Both the position numbers and the translations under genes were made by a program. From positions 1 to 64,000 of the forward strand of contig JBJXGR010000559.1 in NCBI GenBank assembly GCA_046160045.1: 64,000 bases of DNA, given 5' to 3'. The notes under the pieces were generated by a model. That model was not told the DNA's origin, ran no database searches, and saw only the letters and a program-made list of their open reading frames with translations. This document shows, one piece after another, positions 24,918 to 32,680 of the stretch. Every line of letters begins with the position of its first letter. Position 1 is the first letter of the stretch. The DNA comes from CAZGUX01 sp046160045. GTDB taxonomy: Bacteria; Acidobacteriota; Terriglobia; Bryobacterales; Bryobacteraceae.

Positions 24918-25763
24918 ATGATCAAGATCAGCAACTACTCCCTAAACTACGCCAGGCAGATCGCCCAGGGGCAGATGACCATTCTGCAATTCCTGGACGT
25001 TTGCCGGCAGTTGAATGTCGAAGCGGCCAGTCTCCATGCGCGGGACCTGCCCGAGACCGGGACGGTGTATTTGAGGAAGCTGCGCACAGCGTACCTGGAC
25101 CGCGGGTTGTCGATGTCGATGGTGACGGTCTCGACCGACTTCGGCAGCAATCCGCTGCGGCAGGAGTTCGATAAGTCCCTGGAGGCAATCCGCGTGGGAA
25201 TGTACCTTGGAGCGCCGATCCTTCGGGTGTTCGCGGGGTCGCCCAAGTCGGAGGCGGAGCGGGAGGAGGCCTTCAAACGCGCGGGGGAGGGCATCCGCAA
25301 GGTGGTGGAGGAAGCCGCCGACTGGGGTCTGCCGGTGGGATTGCAGAACCACAATCACGGTGCGCTGTGCCGGACCGGGGCAGAGACCATCCGGATGGTG
25401 AAGGCGGTGAGTCACCCGAATCTCAGTATTCTGCTGGACACAGGACAGTTCGCCGGGTCGAAAGGGGCTAGCGGAGACGTTCCTCCGAGCCTGGCGAAGG
25501 AAAACTATCTGGAGAGCATCCGGATGTGCGCTCCCATGGCGAAGCACGTCCGGACCAAGTTCTACAACCCGGCCCAGGATGGCCATGAGCCGTGGATCGA
25601 CTACAATGAGGTCTTTCGCATTCTCGAAAGCGTCCATTATCAAGGGATTATCGACATGGTTTACGAACCCGGCGACCGCACGACCGGAAGCGCGGGGGAA
25701 GATATCAAGACCGCCATGCCCAGGATTGTCCGATTCCTCCGGTCGAAAGTGAGGCCCGCCTGA
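24918..25763 (+). CDS. Sugar phosphate isomerase/epimerase-like TIM barrel
   Basis: A 281-residue cytoplasmic protein of the xylose-isomerase-like TIM-barrel (AP endonuclease 2) superfamily. Typical strand ends are LRVFAGSP, LPVGLQNHNHGALC, LSILLDTGQF (metal Asp) and IIDMVYEPGD (C-terminal metal Glu). Members isomerise or epimerise keto sugars or inositols with a divalent ion. A TATAAC -10-like box (24900-24905) lies just upstream of the ATG. Its TGA overlaps the ATG of the DinB gene, so they are translated together. The exact substrate cannot be inferred. Confidence 0.8.
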   Translation: MIKISNYSLNYARQIAQGQMTILQFLDVCRQLNVEAASLHARDLPETGTVYLRKLRTAYLDRGLSMSMVTVSTDFGSNPLRQEFDKSLEAIRVGMYLGAPILRVFAGSPKSEAEREEAFKRAGEGIRKVVEEAADWGLPVGLQNHNHGALCRTGAETIRMVKAVSHPNLSILLDTGQFAGSKGASGDVPPSLAKENYLESIRMCAPMAKHVRTKFYNPAQDGHEPWIDYNEVFRILESVHYQGIIDMVYEPGDRTTGSAGEDIKTAMPRIVRFLRSKVRPA

Positions 25764-26299
25764 TGCTGCCCGAACCCTGGCTGCGCGGACCGATCGAGGG
25801 AGTGAATCCGCTGGTCGCGCCGGCACTCCGGACGTTTGAACAGACGCGGGAGGACCTCCGGCAGGCGACCGAAGGGCTGACCAGCGAGCAGGTATGGGCA
25901 CGCCCGTTCGGGATGACGGCGGTGGGCTTCCACCTGCGCCATATCGCGGGCAGCACGGAGCGCCTGTGCAACTACCTCGACGGGGAACAACTCAGCGAGC
26001 AGCAGATCGCTGCGATGAAGCGGGAAGATGAGCCCGGGGCGACGCTGGAGGAGTTGTTGACCGGCGTGGACGCGGCGCTGGACAAGGCGGCGGCCCAGTT
26101 TCGAGGGCTCGACCCAGCCACGTATTCCGATCCGCGAGGCGTCGGGCGGAAGATGCTGCCGACTACCGTCATGGGATTGGTCCTCCACATCGCGGAACAC
26201 ACGTTTCGTCATGTGGGGCAAGCCGTTGCAGCGGCGAAACTGGTTCGCGCCGTCGAAGGCGGGGCAGGCGCGCGCGCGCAACGCCACTCAACCGTTTAG
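25763..26299 (+). CDS. DinB-family four-helix protein
   Basis: A 178-residue protein of the DinB/YfiT superfamily, a four-helix bundle with a metal site formed by three His. The candidates are HLRHIAGS on helix 2 and HIAEHTFRHVGQ on the last helix, both intact. Characterised relatives are metal-dependent thiol-S-transferases (bacillithiol, mycothiol) or DNA-damage-induced proteins of unknown action. The start overlaps the stop of the isomerase gene (TGATG). The long C-terminal tail (GGAGARAQRHSTV) is probably disordered. Confidence 0.8.
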   Translation: MLPEPWLRGPIEGVNPLVAPALRTFEQTREDLRQATEGLTSEQVWARPFGMTAVGFHLRHIAGSTERLCNYLDGEQLSEQQIAAMKREDEPGATLEELLTGVDAALDKAAAQFRGLDPATYSDPRGVGRKMLPTTVMGLVLHIAEHTFRHVGQAVAAAKLVRAVEGGAGARAQRHSTV

Positions 26300-26354
26300 G
26301 GCGTCACCCAGCAGAAGAACGCCTTTAAGCAGGCCGGAATCACGTTGTTCGATC

Positions 26355-26465
26355 GAAGAGCAGGTGAACGTCCGCCTGCCTGCTAATCCAGTGGTCCGCG
26401 AAGTGCAAGTACTCCGATTGGTGGTTGACGGGCGTCCCGCCAACCCCGTCCTGATCCGACTGCAA
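26355..26465 (+). pseudogene. Remnant of the C-terminal end of a TIGR03437-type domain
   Basis: In the same frame as the next gene, upstream of its ATG, the DNA encodes EEQVNVRLPANP, then VQVLRLVVDGRPANPVLIRLQ. This matches the last 37 residues of the downstream protein (DQVNLRI..., FFIDGRATNEVTIRIR), the signature end of the TIGR03437 domain. No start codon and no other part of the domain is present, and the frame has lost its stop. It is most likely the trace of a former neighbouring gene or a partial duplication. Confidence 0.7.
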
Positions 26466-26477
26466 CAGGAAACGAAC

Positions 26478-28604
26478 ATGAAACACGCAGCTCATTGGTT
26501 CATATCCGGAGCGCTCGTCCTGGCGCCGGCTGTGGCACAGGTGCGCCCTCTCGCGCTCAGTTTCTCGACCCTCGTCGGCGGCAGCGGGGACGACTCGGCG
26601 TACGACGTGGTGGTGGACTCCTCCGGCAATGCGTACGTTACTGGCACGACCGTGCCCATCAATGCGCCGCAGGGAAGTGAGGATGTGTTCGTCGCGAAGG
26701 TGAACCCCACCGGTACCGCGATCGTCTACCACACCGTCATCGGCGGCAGTGGCAAGGATACTCCGAGCGCGATCGCACTCGACGCGGCAGGCAACGTGTA
26801 TGTCGCGGGGACGACGACTTCGCGGGACTTCCCGACCACGCCCGGGGCATTCCGGCGGACTGCCTCCGGGGGCGCCTTCGTCGTGAAACTCGCAGCCGAC
26901 GGCAAGTCGGTGGTCTATTCCACCTACCTCGGTCCTGGGTCCGCGGGCGGCATCGCTGTGGACTCCGCCGGTCATGCATATGTCAGTGGCTGGGCGTACG
27001 ATCCCGCCTTCCCTGTGACGCCCGGCGCGTTTCAGACGGCGATCAAAGGCGCTAACGATGCTTTTGTGGCGAAGCTCAATCTGGACGGCAGCGGGTTGAT
27101 CTACTCCACATTCCTGGGATCGAGCGGCAACGACGAAGCCAGCCGGATCGCCGTCGATGCCTCGGGGAGCGCATACGTGTCGGGCGGCACGCGAGATGCG
27201 GACTTCCCCACGACGCCGGGCGTCTTCCAGCCCCGCAAGGCCGGCGCGGGCGAAGACGGCTTTGTCTCGAAACTGAATCCGGCCGGCAGCGCACTCGTCT
27301 ATTCCACCTACCTTGGCGGAACCTCTCCGGACGGCGGTTTCGCCATCGCGGTCGACCCCGCGGGCGCGGCGTGCGTCACCGGCATTACGATGTCGGCCGA
27401 CTTTCCGGTCACGCCGGGCGCGTTTCGGAGCTCAATCCAGGGGCGCAACGATGCATTCGTGACCAAGATCGATCCTGACGGGCGTCGCCTGGCATACTCC
27501 ACGTTCCTCGGCGGTGCGCAAGGCTCCGCCATTGCCGCGAGCAAGGCGGGCGAAGCCTGCCTGGTGGGCGCTCCCGGCTCGGAAGGCTTTCCCGTGACGG
27601 CCGACTCGCTCTTCGAGCGGGCCGGCATCTTTGTCGCCTGCCTGGAAGTCGCCGGGACCGGGCTGCGTTTCGGCACCTACCTTGGCACGGAGTCCTCCGG
27701 GGCATCCGGCGTGGCTCTCGGAGCGGACGGCGGCATCTATGTCGCAGGTCACGCAATGGGTCATTTCCCCATCACCCCGGGCGCCGCGCAGACCATTCCG
27801 AATGCCGGTGACCCGAACGCCGTCCGTGTTGGGGACGCCTTCCTGGTGAAAATCGTCGAGAGTTCGCTTCCGCCGAACGCTGTGTTCTCGCTGCCCGGTG
27901 CCAGTTTCTTCCGCTATGCGCCCGTGGCGCCGGCATCGATGGTCAGCACATTTGGCAAGGACTTGGCGCCCAGACTCGAGCTGGCCTCCACCATCCCGCT
28001 CCCCACAGTGCTGGCCGGCACGGAGGTCAGGGTCAAAGACAGCGCCGGTGTGGAGCGACTGGCGCCGCTGATCTCTGTCTCGCCGGACCAGGTGAACTGC
28101 CTGGTTCCGGAGGGTAGCGCCACCGGTGCTGCAACCGTGACCGTGACCAACGGTGGCCGGGCCGCCGGATCTGGACCTGTTCAAGTCGAGCCGGTTGCGC
28201 CCGGTATCTTCACCGCCAACGCCAACGGCAAGGGAGTCGCGGCTGCGGTCGCCGTCCGTGTCGCCTCGGACGGTACTCAAACCCGGCAGTTCGTCTTCGA
28301 CTGCGCCGCCGGCCCCGGCAAGTGTGTCTCTGTGCCCATCGACTTCGGCCAAATGGGCGACCGGGTCGTGATCCTCCTGTTCGGCACCGGCATCCGGGGG
28401 AGGAGTACTCTCGGCGCCGTGAGAATGGTTCCGTTCCTGGAGCAGTTCTTCGAGGTGCAATACGCCGGCCCTCAAAGCGAATACCCCGGGCTTGACCAAG
28501 TCAACCTCAGGATCAAAGCCCGGCCAGACATACCCGGCGATCTGCCTCTCCAGTTCTTCATCGACGGCCGCGCGACCAACGAGGTGACGATCCGGATCCG
28601 GTGA
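26478..28604 (+). CDS. Secreted SBBP-repeat beta-propeller protein with TIGR03437 domain
   Basis: A 708-residue protein starting at ATG 26478, with AGGAAA six bases upstream and a signal peptide (HWFISGALVLAPAVAQ). Residues about 25-460 hold at least eight repeats of the SBBP type (DSSGNAYVTGTT, FPTTPGAF, DAFVAKLNLDGSGLIYSTFLG). Residues about 490-708 form the TIGR03437 domain described from Solibacter usitatus, an IPT/Ig-like module (PASMVSTFGKDLAP, ISVSPDQVNCLVPE, VEPVAPGIFTANANGKG, VVILLFGTGIRGRS). The frame continues upstream to 26211, but that part is the domain remnant and the 3' end of the DinB gene. The function is unknown; it is probably a surface or secreted structural protein. Confidence 0.85.
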   Translation: MKHAAHWFISGALVLAPAVAQVRPLALSFSTLVGGSGDDSAYDVVVDSSGNAYVTGTTVPINAPQGSEDVFVAKVNPTGTAIVYHTVIGGSGKDTPSAIALDAAGNVYVAGTTTSRDFPTTPGAFRRTASGGAFVVKLAADGKSVVYSTYLGPGSAGGIAVDSAGHAYVSGWAYDPAFPVTPGAFQTAIKGANDAFVAKLNLDGSGLIYSTFLGSSGNDEASRIAVDASGSAYVSGGTRDADFPTTPGVFQPRKAGAGEDGFVSKLNPAGSALVYSTYLGGTSPDGGFAIAVDPAGAACVTGITMSADFPVTPGAFRSSIQGRNDAFVTKIDPDGRRLAYSTFLGGAQGSAIAASKAGEACLVGAPGSEGFPVTADSLFERAGIFVACLEVAGTGLRFGTYLGTESSGASGVALGADGGIYVAGHAMGHFPITPGAAQTIPNAGDPNAVRVGDAFLVKIVESSLPPNAVFSLPGASFFRYAPVAPASMVSTFGKDLAPRLELASTIPLPTVLAGTEVRVKDSAGVERLAPLISVSPDQVNCLVPEGSATGAATVTVTNGGRAAGSGPVQVEPVAPGIFTANANGKGVAAAVAVRVASDGTQTRQFVFDCAAGPGKCVSVPIDFGQMGDRVVILLFGTGIRGRSTLGAVRMVPFLEQFFEVQYAGPQSEYPGLDQVNLRIKARPDIPGDLPLQFFIDGRATNEVTIRIR

Positions 28605-28769
28605 TCGCGGCGCCCGGTCACACGCCCGTTCCGAGCGATGAAAGGCCATTTGTGCCAGTCGTGGGTGTCAGCGGAATCTCACTTCACTGCAAGGTTTTTC
28701 TGACTCAATGGGCACCGGCCTTCAACGGACGATTCCAATGATAGGGGAGCGTTGAAACGCAGGGGTGAG

Positions 28770-28775
28770 TATAAT
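28770..28775 (+). promoter_or_regulatory. -10 box of the pyr operon
   Basis: A perfect TATAAT ends 17 bases before the ATG of pyrR. A clear -35 at 17 +/- 1 spacing is not visible (TTGAAA at 28752 is too close). The implied 5' leader is only about 10 bases, too short for a PyrR-controlled attenuator. Confidence 0.5.
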
Positions 28776-28792
28776 GAGGCGAACCCCACCCT

Positions 28793-29347
28793 ATGGCCCA
28801 AACCCGAGAGAAAGCTCAGTTGATGAGCGCGTCGGAGATCGACCGCACGCTCGTTCGCCTGGCTCATGAAATCCTCGAAAAAACCGACGATCTTGACAGT
28901 CTCGCGTTCATCGGCATTCGCCGCCGTGGCGTGCCGCTGGCGCAGCGGTTGGCCAGGAAAATCGAATCGCTGGAGAAGCGGCCTGTTCCCGTCGGCATCC
29001 TCGACATCAATCTCTACCGCGACGACCTCTCGACCGTAGACGTCAAGCCGGTTGTCAACTCAACGGAGATTCCGTTCGCCGTCCTGAACCGCGACATTAT
29101 CCTGATGGATGATGTTCTCTACACCGGACGCACGATTCGCGCCGCGCTGGATGCGCTGTTTGATCATGGGCGTCCGGCGCGGGTGCAACTGCTGGTTCTG
29201 ATCGATCGCGGCCACCGCGAACTGCCCATCGAAGCGAAGTTCATCGGGCGGGTCATCCAGACAACGCCGCGGGAGATTATCGAAGTGAAATTCCAGGAGG
29301 TCGACGGCATCGAAAAGGTTCTGCTCGTCGAGAAGGTGGATGATTAA
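28793..29347 (+). CDS. pyrR: Bifunctional pyr regulator / uracil phosphoribosyltransferase
   Basis: A 184-residue protein with the type I phosphoribosyltransferase fold. The PRPP loop is DIILMDDVLYTGRTIRAALDAL (about residues 100-121, shown in part), and the N-terminal FIGIRRRGVPLAQRL is diagnostic of PyrR. In Bacillus it binds pyr mRNA to cause attenuation and also makes UMP from uracil and PRPP. It heads a pyrR-pyrB-pyrC operon and overlaps pyrB by eight bases. Since the leader appears to be about 10 bases long, RNA-based attenuation upstream of pyrR is unlikely here. Confidence 0.95.
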   Translation: MAQTREKAQLMSASEIDRTLVRLAHEILEKTDDLDSLAFIGIRRRGVPLAQRLARKIESLEKRPVPVGILDINLYRDDLSTVDVKPVVNSTEIPFAVLNRDIILMDDVLYTGRTIRAALDALFDHGRPARVQLLVLIDRGHRELPIEAKFIGRVIQTTPREIIEVKFQEVDGIEKVLLVEKVDD

Positions 29348-30266
29348 ACAGGGACTGCTTGGCATCGAAGGTCTGGATCGATTCGAAATCGAGGCCATTC
29401 TCAAGCGCGCCCGCGACTTTCAACCCGCAGAAAACCACAGCCTCCGAAAGCTGAATACGCTGGCCGGAAAGATGATGGTCAACCTGTTCTTCGAGGCGTC
29501 GACTCGTACCAGGGTCAGCTTCGAGATCGCGGCCAAACGCCTGGGCGCGGACATCGTTTCGATTTCCGCACAGGGCTCGAGCGTGCAGAAGGGCGAGAGC
29601 CTGGTAGATACGCTGAACACACTGGGGGCGATGCGGCCGAGTGCGATCGTGATGCGTCATGCCGCATCCGGGGCGCCTCAATTTCTGGCGCGCCATCTGC
29701 CCACGCCGATCATCAATGCCGGCGACGGCACCCACGAACACCCGACGCAGGCGCTGCTGGATGCGCGAACGATCCTCGATTACCGGCCGCAACTGGAAGG
29801 GTTGCGGGTGGCGATTATCGGAGACATCGCCCACAGCCGCGTCGCCCGGTCGAATGTCCACCTGCTTTCCAAGTTTGGGGTGGACATCGTGCTGTGCGGG
29901 CCTCCCCAACTGCTGCCTCCGGAAATGGCGCAACTGGCGCCCGGGGTGCGGCTGACCCACGATATTCGCGAAGCGATCCGCCAGGCGGACGTGATCATGA
30001 TGCTGCGCGTGCAACTGGAGCGGCAGCACGAGGCGCCGTTCCCGGCGAGCGAATACTTCCGGTTCTACGGTCTGCGGCTGGAGCACATCGAACTGGCCAA
30101 GCCGGAAGTGATCGTGATGCATCCAGGACCGATCAATCGCGGCCGCGAGCTGTCGTCGGAAGTGGCTGACAGCCAGCGGTCGGTGATTTTGAACCAGGTA
30201 GAGAATGGCATCGCCGTCAGGATGGCGGTGCTGGAGCGAGTCATCGGTGACGAAGCGGGTAATTAA
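29340..30266 (+). CDS. pyrB: Aspartate carbamoyltransferase catalytic chain
   Basis: A 308-residue enzyme that joins carbamoyl phosphate and aspartate, the first committed step of pyrimidine synthesis. The carbamoyl-phosphate motif FFEASTRTRVSFE, the K-containing loop SSVQKGESLVDT, the HPTQALLD motif (HEHPTQALLD) and the aspartate-side PGPINRG are all intact. No pyrI follows, so it is probably the class that assembles as a trimer or with a PyrC (a non-covalent DHOase complex is known in some bacteria; inference). Overlapping ends with pyrR and pyrC indicate translational coupling. Confidence 0.95.
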   Translation: MIKQGLLGIEGLDRFEIEAILKRARDFQPAENHSLRKLNTLAGKMMVNLFFEASTRTRVSFEIAAKRLGADIVSISAQGSSVQKGESLVDTLNTLGAMRPSAIVMRHAASGAPQFLARHLPTPIINAGDGTHEHPTQALLDARTILDYRPQLEGLRVAIIGDIAHSRVARSNVHLLSKFGVDIVLCGPPQLLPPEMAQLAPGVRLTHDIREAIRQADVIMMLRVQLERQHEAPFPASEYFRFYGLRLEHIELAKPEVIVMHPGPINRGRELSSEVADSQRSVILNQVENGIAVRMAVLERVIGDEAGN

Positions 30267-31530
30267 GAACGGGCGGGTGATCGACCCGGCGTCGAATCTC
30301 GATCAGGTGGCGGATGTCGCTATCGAAAATGGAAGGATCGCAGCGGTGGCCCCAGGACTGGAAACGGCCGGCTGCGAGGTGTTCGATGCGCAGGGCCTGG
30401 TGGTTGCGCCGGGCTTTATCGACATGCACGTCCACCTGCGGGAGCCGGGGTTCGAGCACTCGGAGACCATAGAATCGGGCGCGAAGGCCGCGGCGGCCGG
30501 CGGATTCACCACCATCTGCTGCATGCCCAACACCAAGCCGGTGAATGACAGCGCCATGGTGACCAGCTACATCGTGGCGCGGGCAAAGGACTCGGCCGTG
30601 GTGAATGTCCATCCGATCGGCGCCATCACCAAGGGCAGCGCGGGCGAGGAACTGGCCGCGTATGGCTCGATGCAGGCCGAAGGCATTGTTGCGATTTCCG
30701 ACGACGGCATTCCGGTGATGAACGCCCGCGTGATGCGCCGCGCGATGGAACGGGCCAAGGCGCTCAACCTTCCAGTGATCAACCACTGCGAGGACCTCAA
30801 TCTCAGCGCGGGCGGCGATATGCACGAGGGCGTGATGTCGGTGCGGCTGGGACTTCGCGGCATCCCCGCCGCGTCGGAGGACGTCATGGTGGCGCGCGAC
30901 ATCCTGCTGGCCGAACTCACCGGCGCGCACTATCACGTCGCCCACTTATCCACGCGACATTCGGTGACCATGGTGGCGCACGCCAAGCGGATGGGCCTTC
31001 CGGTCACGTGTGAAGTGACCCCGCACCATTTCGTGCTGGGCGACGACAAACTGGAGACCTACGACAGCAACTACAAGATGAAACCACCCTTGCGGTCGTC
31101 GCCACACGTGGAGGCGATGCTGGAAGGCATCACCTCCGGCGTGGTCGACGCGATTGCGACCGATCACGCGCCGCATCCGGGCAGCGAGAAAATGCAGGAG
31201 TTCGAGCGCTGTCCGTTCGGCATTCTTGGGCTGGAAACCGCGCTTGGACTCTCGCTTGCGTGCCTGGTGCATTCGGGACGGATCGCGCTACCCCGCCTGA
31301 TCGAGCTGTTGACGACAGGGCCGGCCCGAATTCTCAGGCTGGACCGCGGGACGCTGAAGGCGGGCGCTGTGGCCGACATCACCATCCTGAATCCCGAGCG
31401 GGAGTGGGAGTATGACGTCAACGAGTCGGAGTCGAAGAGCCGCAACTCGCCGTTCCACGGCTGGAAATTCCGCGGCGGACCGGTGGCGACAATGGTCGCG
31501 GGTGAGTTTGTCTGGCGGTTGAGCCGCTAA
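30247..31530 (+). CDS. pyrC: Dihydroorotase (class I)
   Basis: A 427-residue amidohydrolase that cyclises carbamoyl aspartate. The GTG at 30247 is chosen because translation then starts with TKRVIKNGRVIDP, the normal beta-sandwich N-terminus. It overlaps pyrB by 20 bases. Metal ligands are visible in GFIDMHVHLREPG, VINHCED, HVAHLST and ATDHAPH. A lysine bridging the metals is absent from the class I form that uses Asp (REPGFEHSETI). The genes pyrR, pyrB and pyrC thus carry the regulator and steps two and three of the pathway; carAB, pyrD, pyrE and pyrF are not in the window. Confidence 0.95.
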   Translation: MTKRVIKNGRVIDPASNLDQVADVAIENGRIAAVAPGLETAGCEVFDAQGLVVAPGFIDMHVHLREPGFEHSETIESGAKAAAAGGFTTICCMPNTKPVNDSAMVTSYIVARAKDSAVVNVHPIGAITKGSAGEELAAYGSMQAEGIVAISDDGIPVMNARVMRRAMERAKALNLPVINHCEDLNLSAGGDMHEGVMSVRLGLRGIPAASEDVMVARDILLAELTGAHYHVAHLSTRHSVTMVAHAKRMGLPVTCEVTPHHFVLGDDKLETYDSNYKMKPPLRSSPHVEAMLEGITSGVVDAIATDHAPHPGSEKMQEFERCPFGILGLETALGLSLACLVHSGRIALPRLIELLTTGPARILRLDRGTLKAGAVADITILNPEREWEYDVNESESKSRNSPFHGWKFRGGPVATMVAGEFVWRLSR

Positions 31531-31542
31531 TGCGGGTTTGCC

Positions 31543-32496
31543 CTACAAGACCCGGAAATTGATCTCGACCATCGCCTGGACGGGCACCGCAACGCCTTGG
31601 CGCGTGGCTGGCCGAAAGCGCCATTGAGCGATGGATTGGAGAGCCGCTTCATCGAGACCCAAGCCAACCCAGCGATCGATCCAAGGCGTGTCGGTAACCC
31701 CGGTGGCGGTCACCTGAACCTTGATCACGACGGTTGCGTTCGCTTTCGCGGCGCGGCCGGCGACCGTCATCTCCGGGTCCTTTTTCAGCACCACGGTAGG
31801 AGGAGTCACGCCGGACTCCGGCGCAGGACGTTCCAGGCGCAGCGAATGAGCGCGTTTCAACACGGCTTCCGCGTCGTCGTCGCGCATCATTTCCCTTAAG
31901 AGATCCGAATAGGCAGTCAGGTAATCGGCGAGGGCGGGGCTGGTCTTGCCGGCAGTCTTTTCGACGGTGTCGATGGCCCGAAGATATTGAGTCTCGGCCT
32001 CCGGGAAGCGGCCGGCATCCTTGGCCATCCGGGCGAGGTCGCGGGTCATACCACCCAGGGCGGGATGGAGGGGGCCTTTCGATCGTTCCACGATCTTGAC
32101 GGCGCGCCGGAGCGACTGTTCCGCGTCCGTCCGGTAGTCCTTGCGAAGCTGGACGACCGACAGATTGCGCCACGCAAGCCCCGTCTGAAAGTCCTCCGCG
32201 CCCAGAATCCGCTCCCACATCCGGATCGCCCAGCGCTGCACTTCAAAGAGCGCCTCGGGAGTCCCGTCCATGGTCCGAACCTCGTACTCCAAGCCCCAGG
32301 CAACGGCGGACCGGACGTCGACCGGTTCGGATTTGTCGACCTCGGTCAAATACTCGCGGGCACGGTCGAGATCGCCGGAGAGCAGCGCGGCCGAAATCGC
32401 CTCGAGGTGTTTTTTGGCGACATCAGGCTTCTGGGGTTCCGCTGCCGAATGCACAGCGAGCAGACCGGAAATCACCAAACCTGCCAGCCGAATCAT
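31543..32496 (-). CDS. TPR protein with C-terminal TonB-like domain
   Basis: A 317-residue protein from ATG 32496 (AAGAGG six bases upstream) with signal peptide RLAGLVISGLLAVHSAAEP. The centre (about 25-215) is helical with TPR-type repeats (LSGDLDRAREYLTEV, WRNLSVVQLRKDYRTDAEQSL, MAKDAGRFPEAETQYLRAI). The last 75 residues form a TonB C-terminal fold (VVIKVQVTATGVTDTPWI, LDEAALQSIAQWRFRPA, VEINFRVL). It lacks the proline-rich linker and the inner-membrane anchor of true TonB. Such TPR-TonB_C secreted proteins are common in Acidobacteria with unknown role. It is convergent with pyrC. Confidence 0.8.
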   Translation of the reverse strand: MIRLAGLVISGLLAVHSAAEPQKPDVAKKHLEAISAALLSGDLDRAREYLTEVDKSEPVDVRSAVAWGLEYEVRTMDGTPEALFEVQRWAIRMWERILGAEDFQTGLAWRNLSVVQLRKDYRTDAEQSLRRAVKIVERSKGPLHPALGGMTRDLARMAKDAGRFPEAETQYLRAIDTVEKTAGKTSPALADYLTAYSDLLREMMRDDDAEAVLKRAHSLRLERPAPESGVTPPTVVLKKDPEMTVAGRAAKANATVVIKVQVTATGVTDTPWIDRWVGLGLDEAALQSIAQWRFRPATRQGVAVPVQAMVEINFRVL

Positions 32497-32650
32497 GTCA
32501 TGCCTCTTGCACGCGGTCCACCACTCATGTTTACATAACTTACACGTTCGAACCGGGTGGTCACCCAGGCACACTGTCCACCGGGCGGCACAGTGCACCC
32601 GATCTTGAGACGTCAACTGGCTAGTACCTGGTTTCAGGCAAAAAGAGGAG

Positions 32651-32656
32651 TACAAT
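32651..32656 (+). promoter_or_regulatory. Possible -10 box for acyl-CoA ligase gene
   Basis: TACAAT, 24 bases upstream of the ATG at 32681. No convincing -35 is visible. The intergenic region to the divergent TPR gene is 184 bases and must contain both promoters. Confidence 0.3.
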
Positions 32657-32680
32657 CCAAAGGTTTACTCAAGTGGAACC

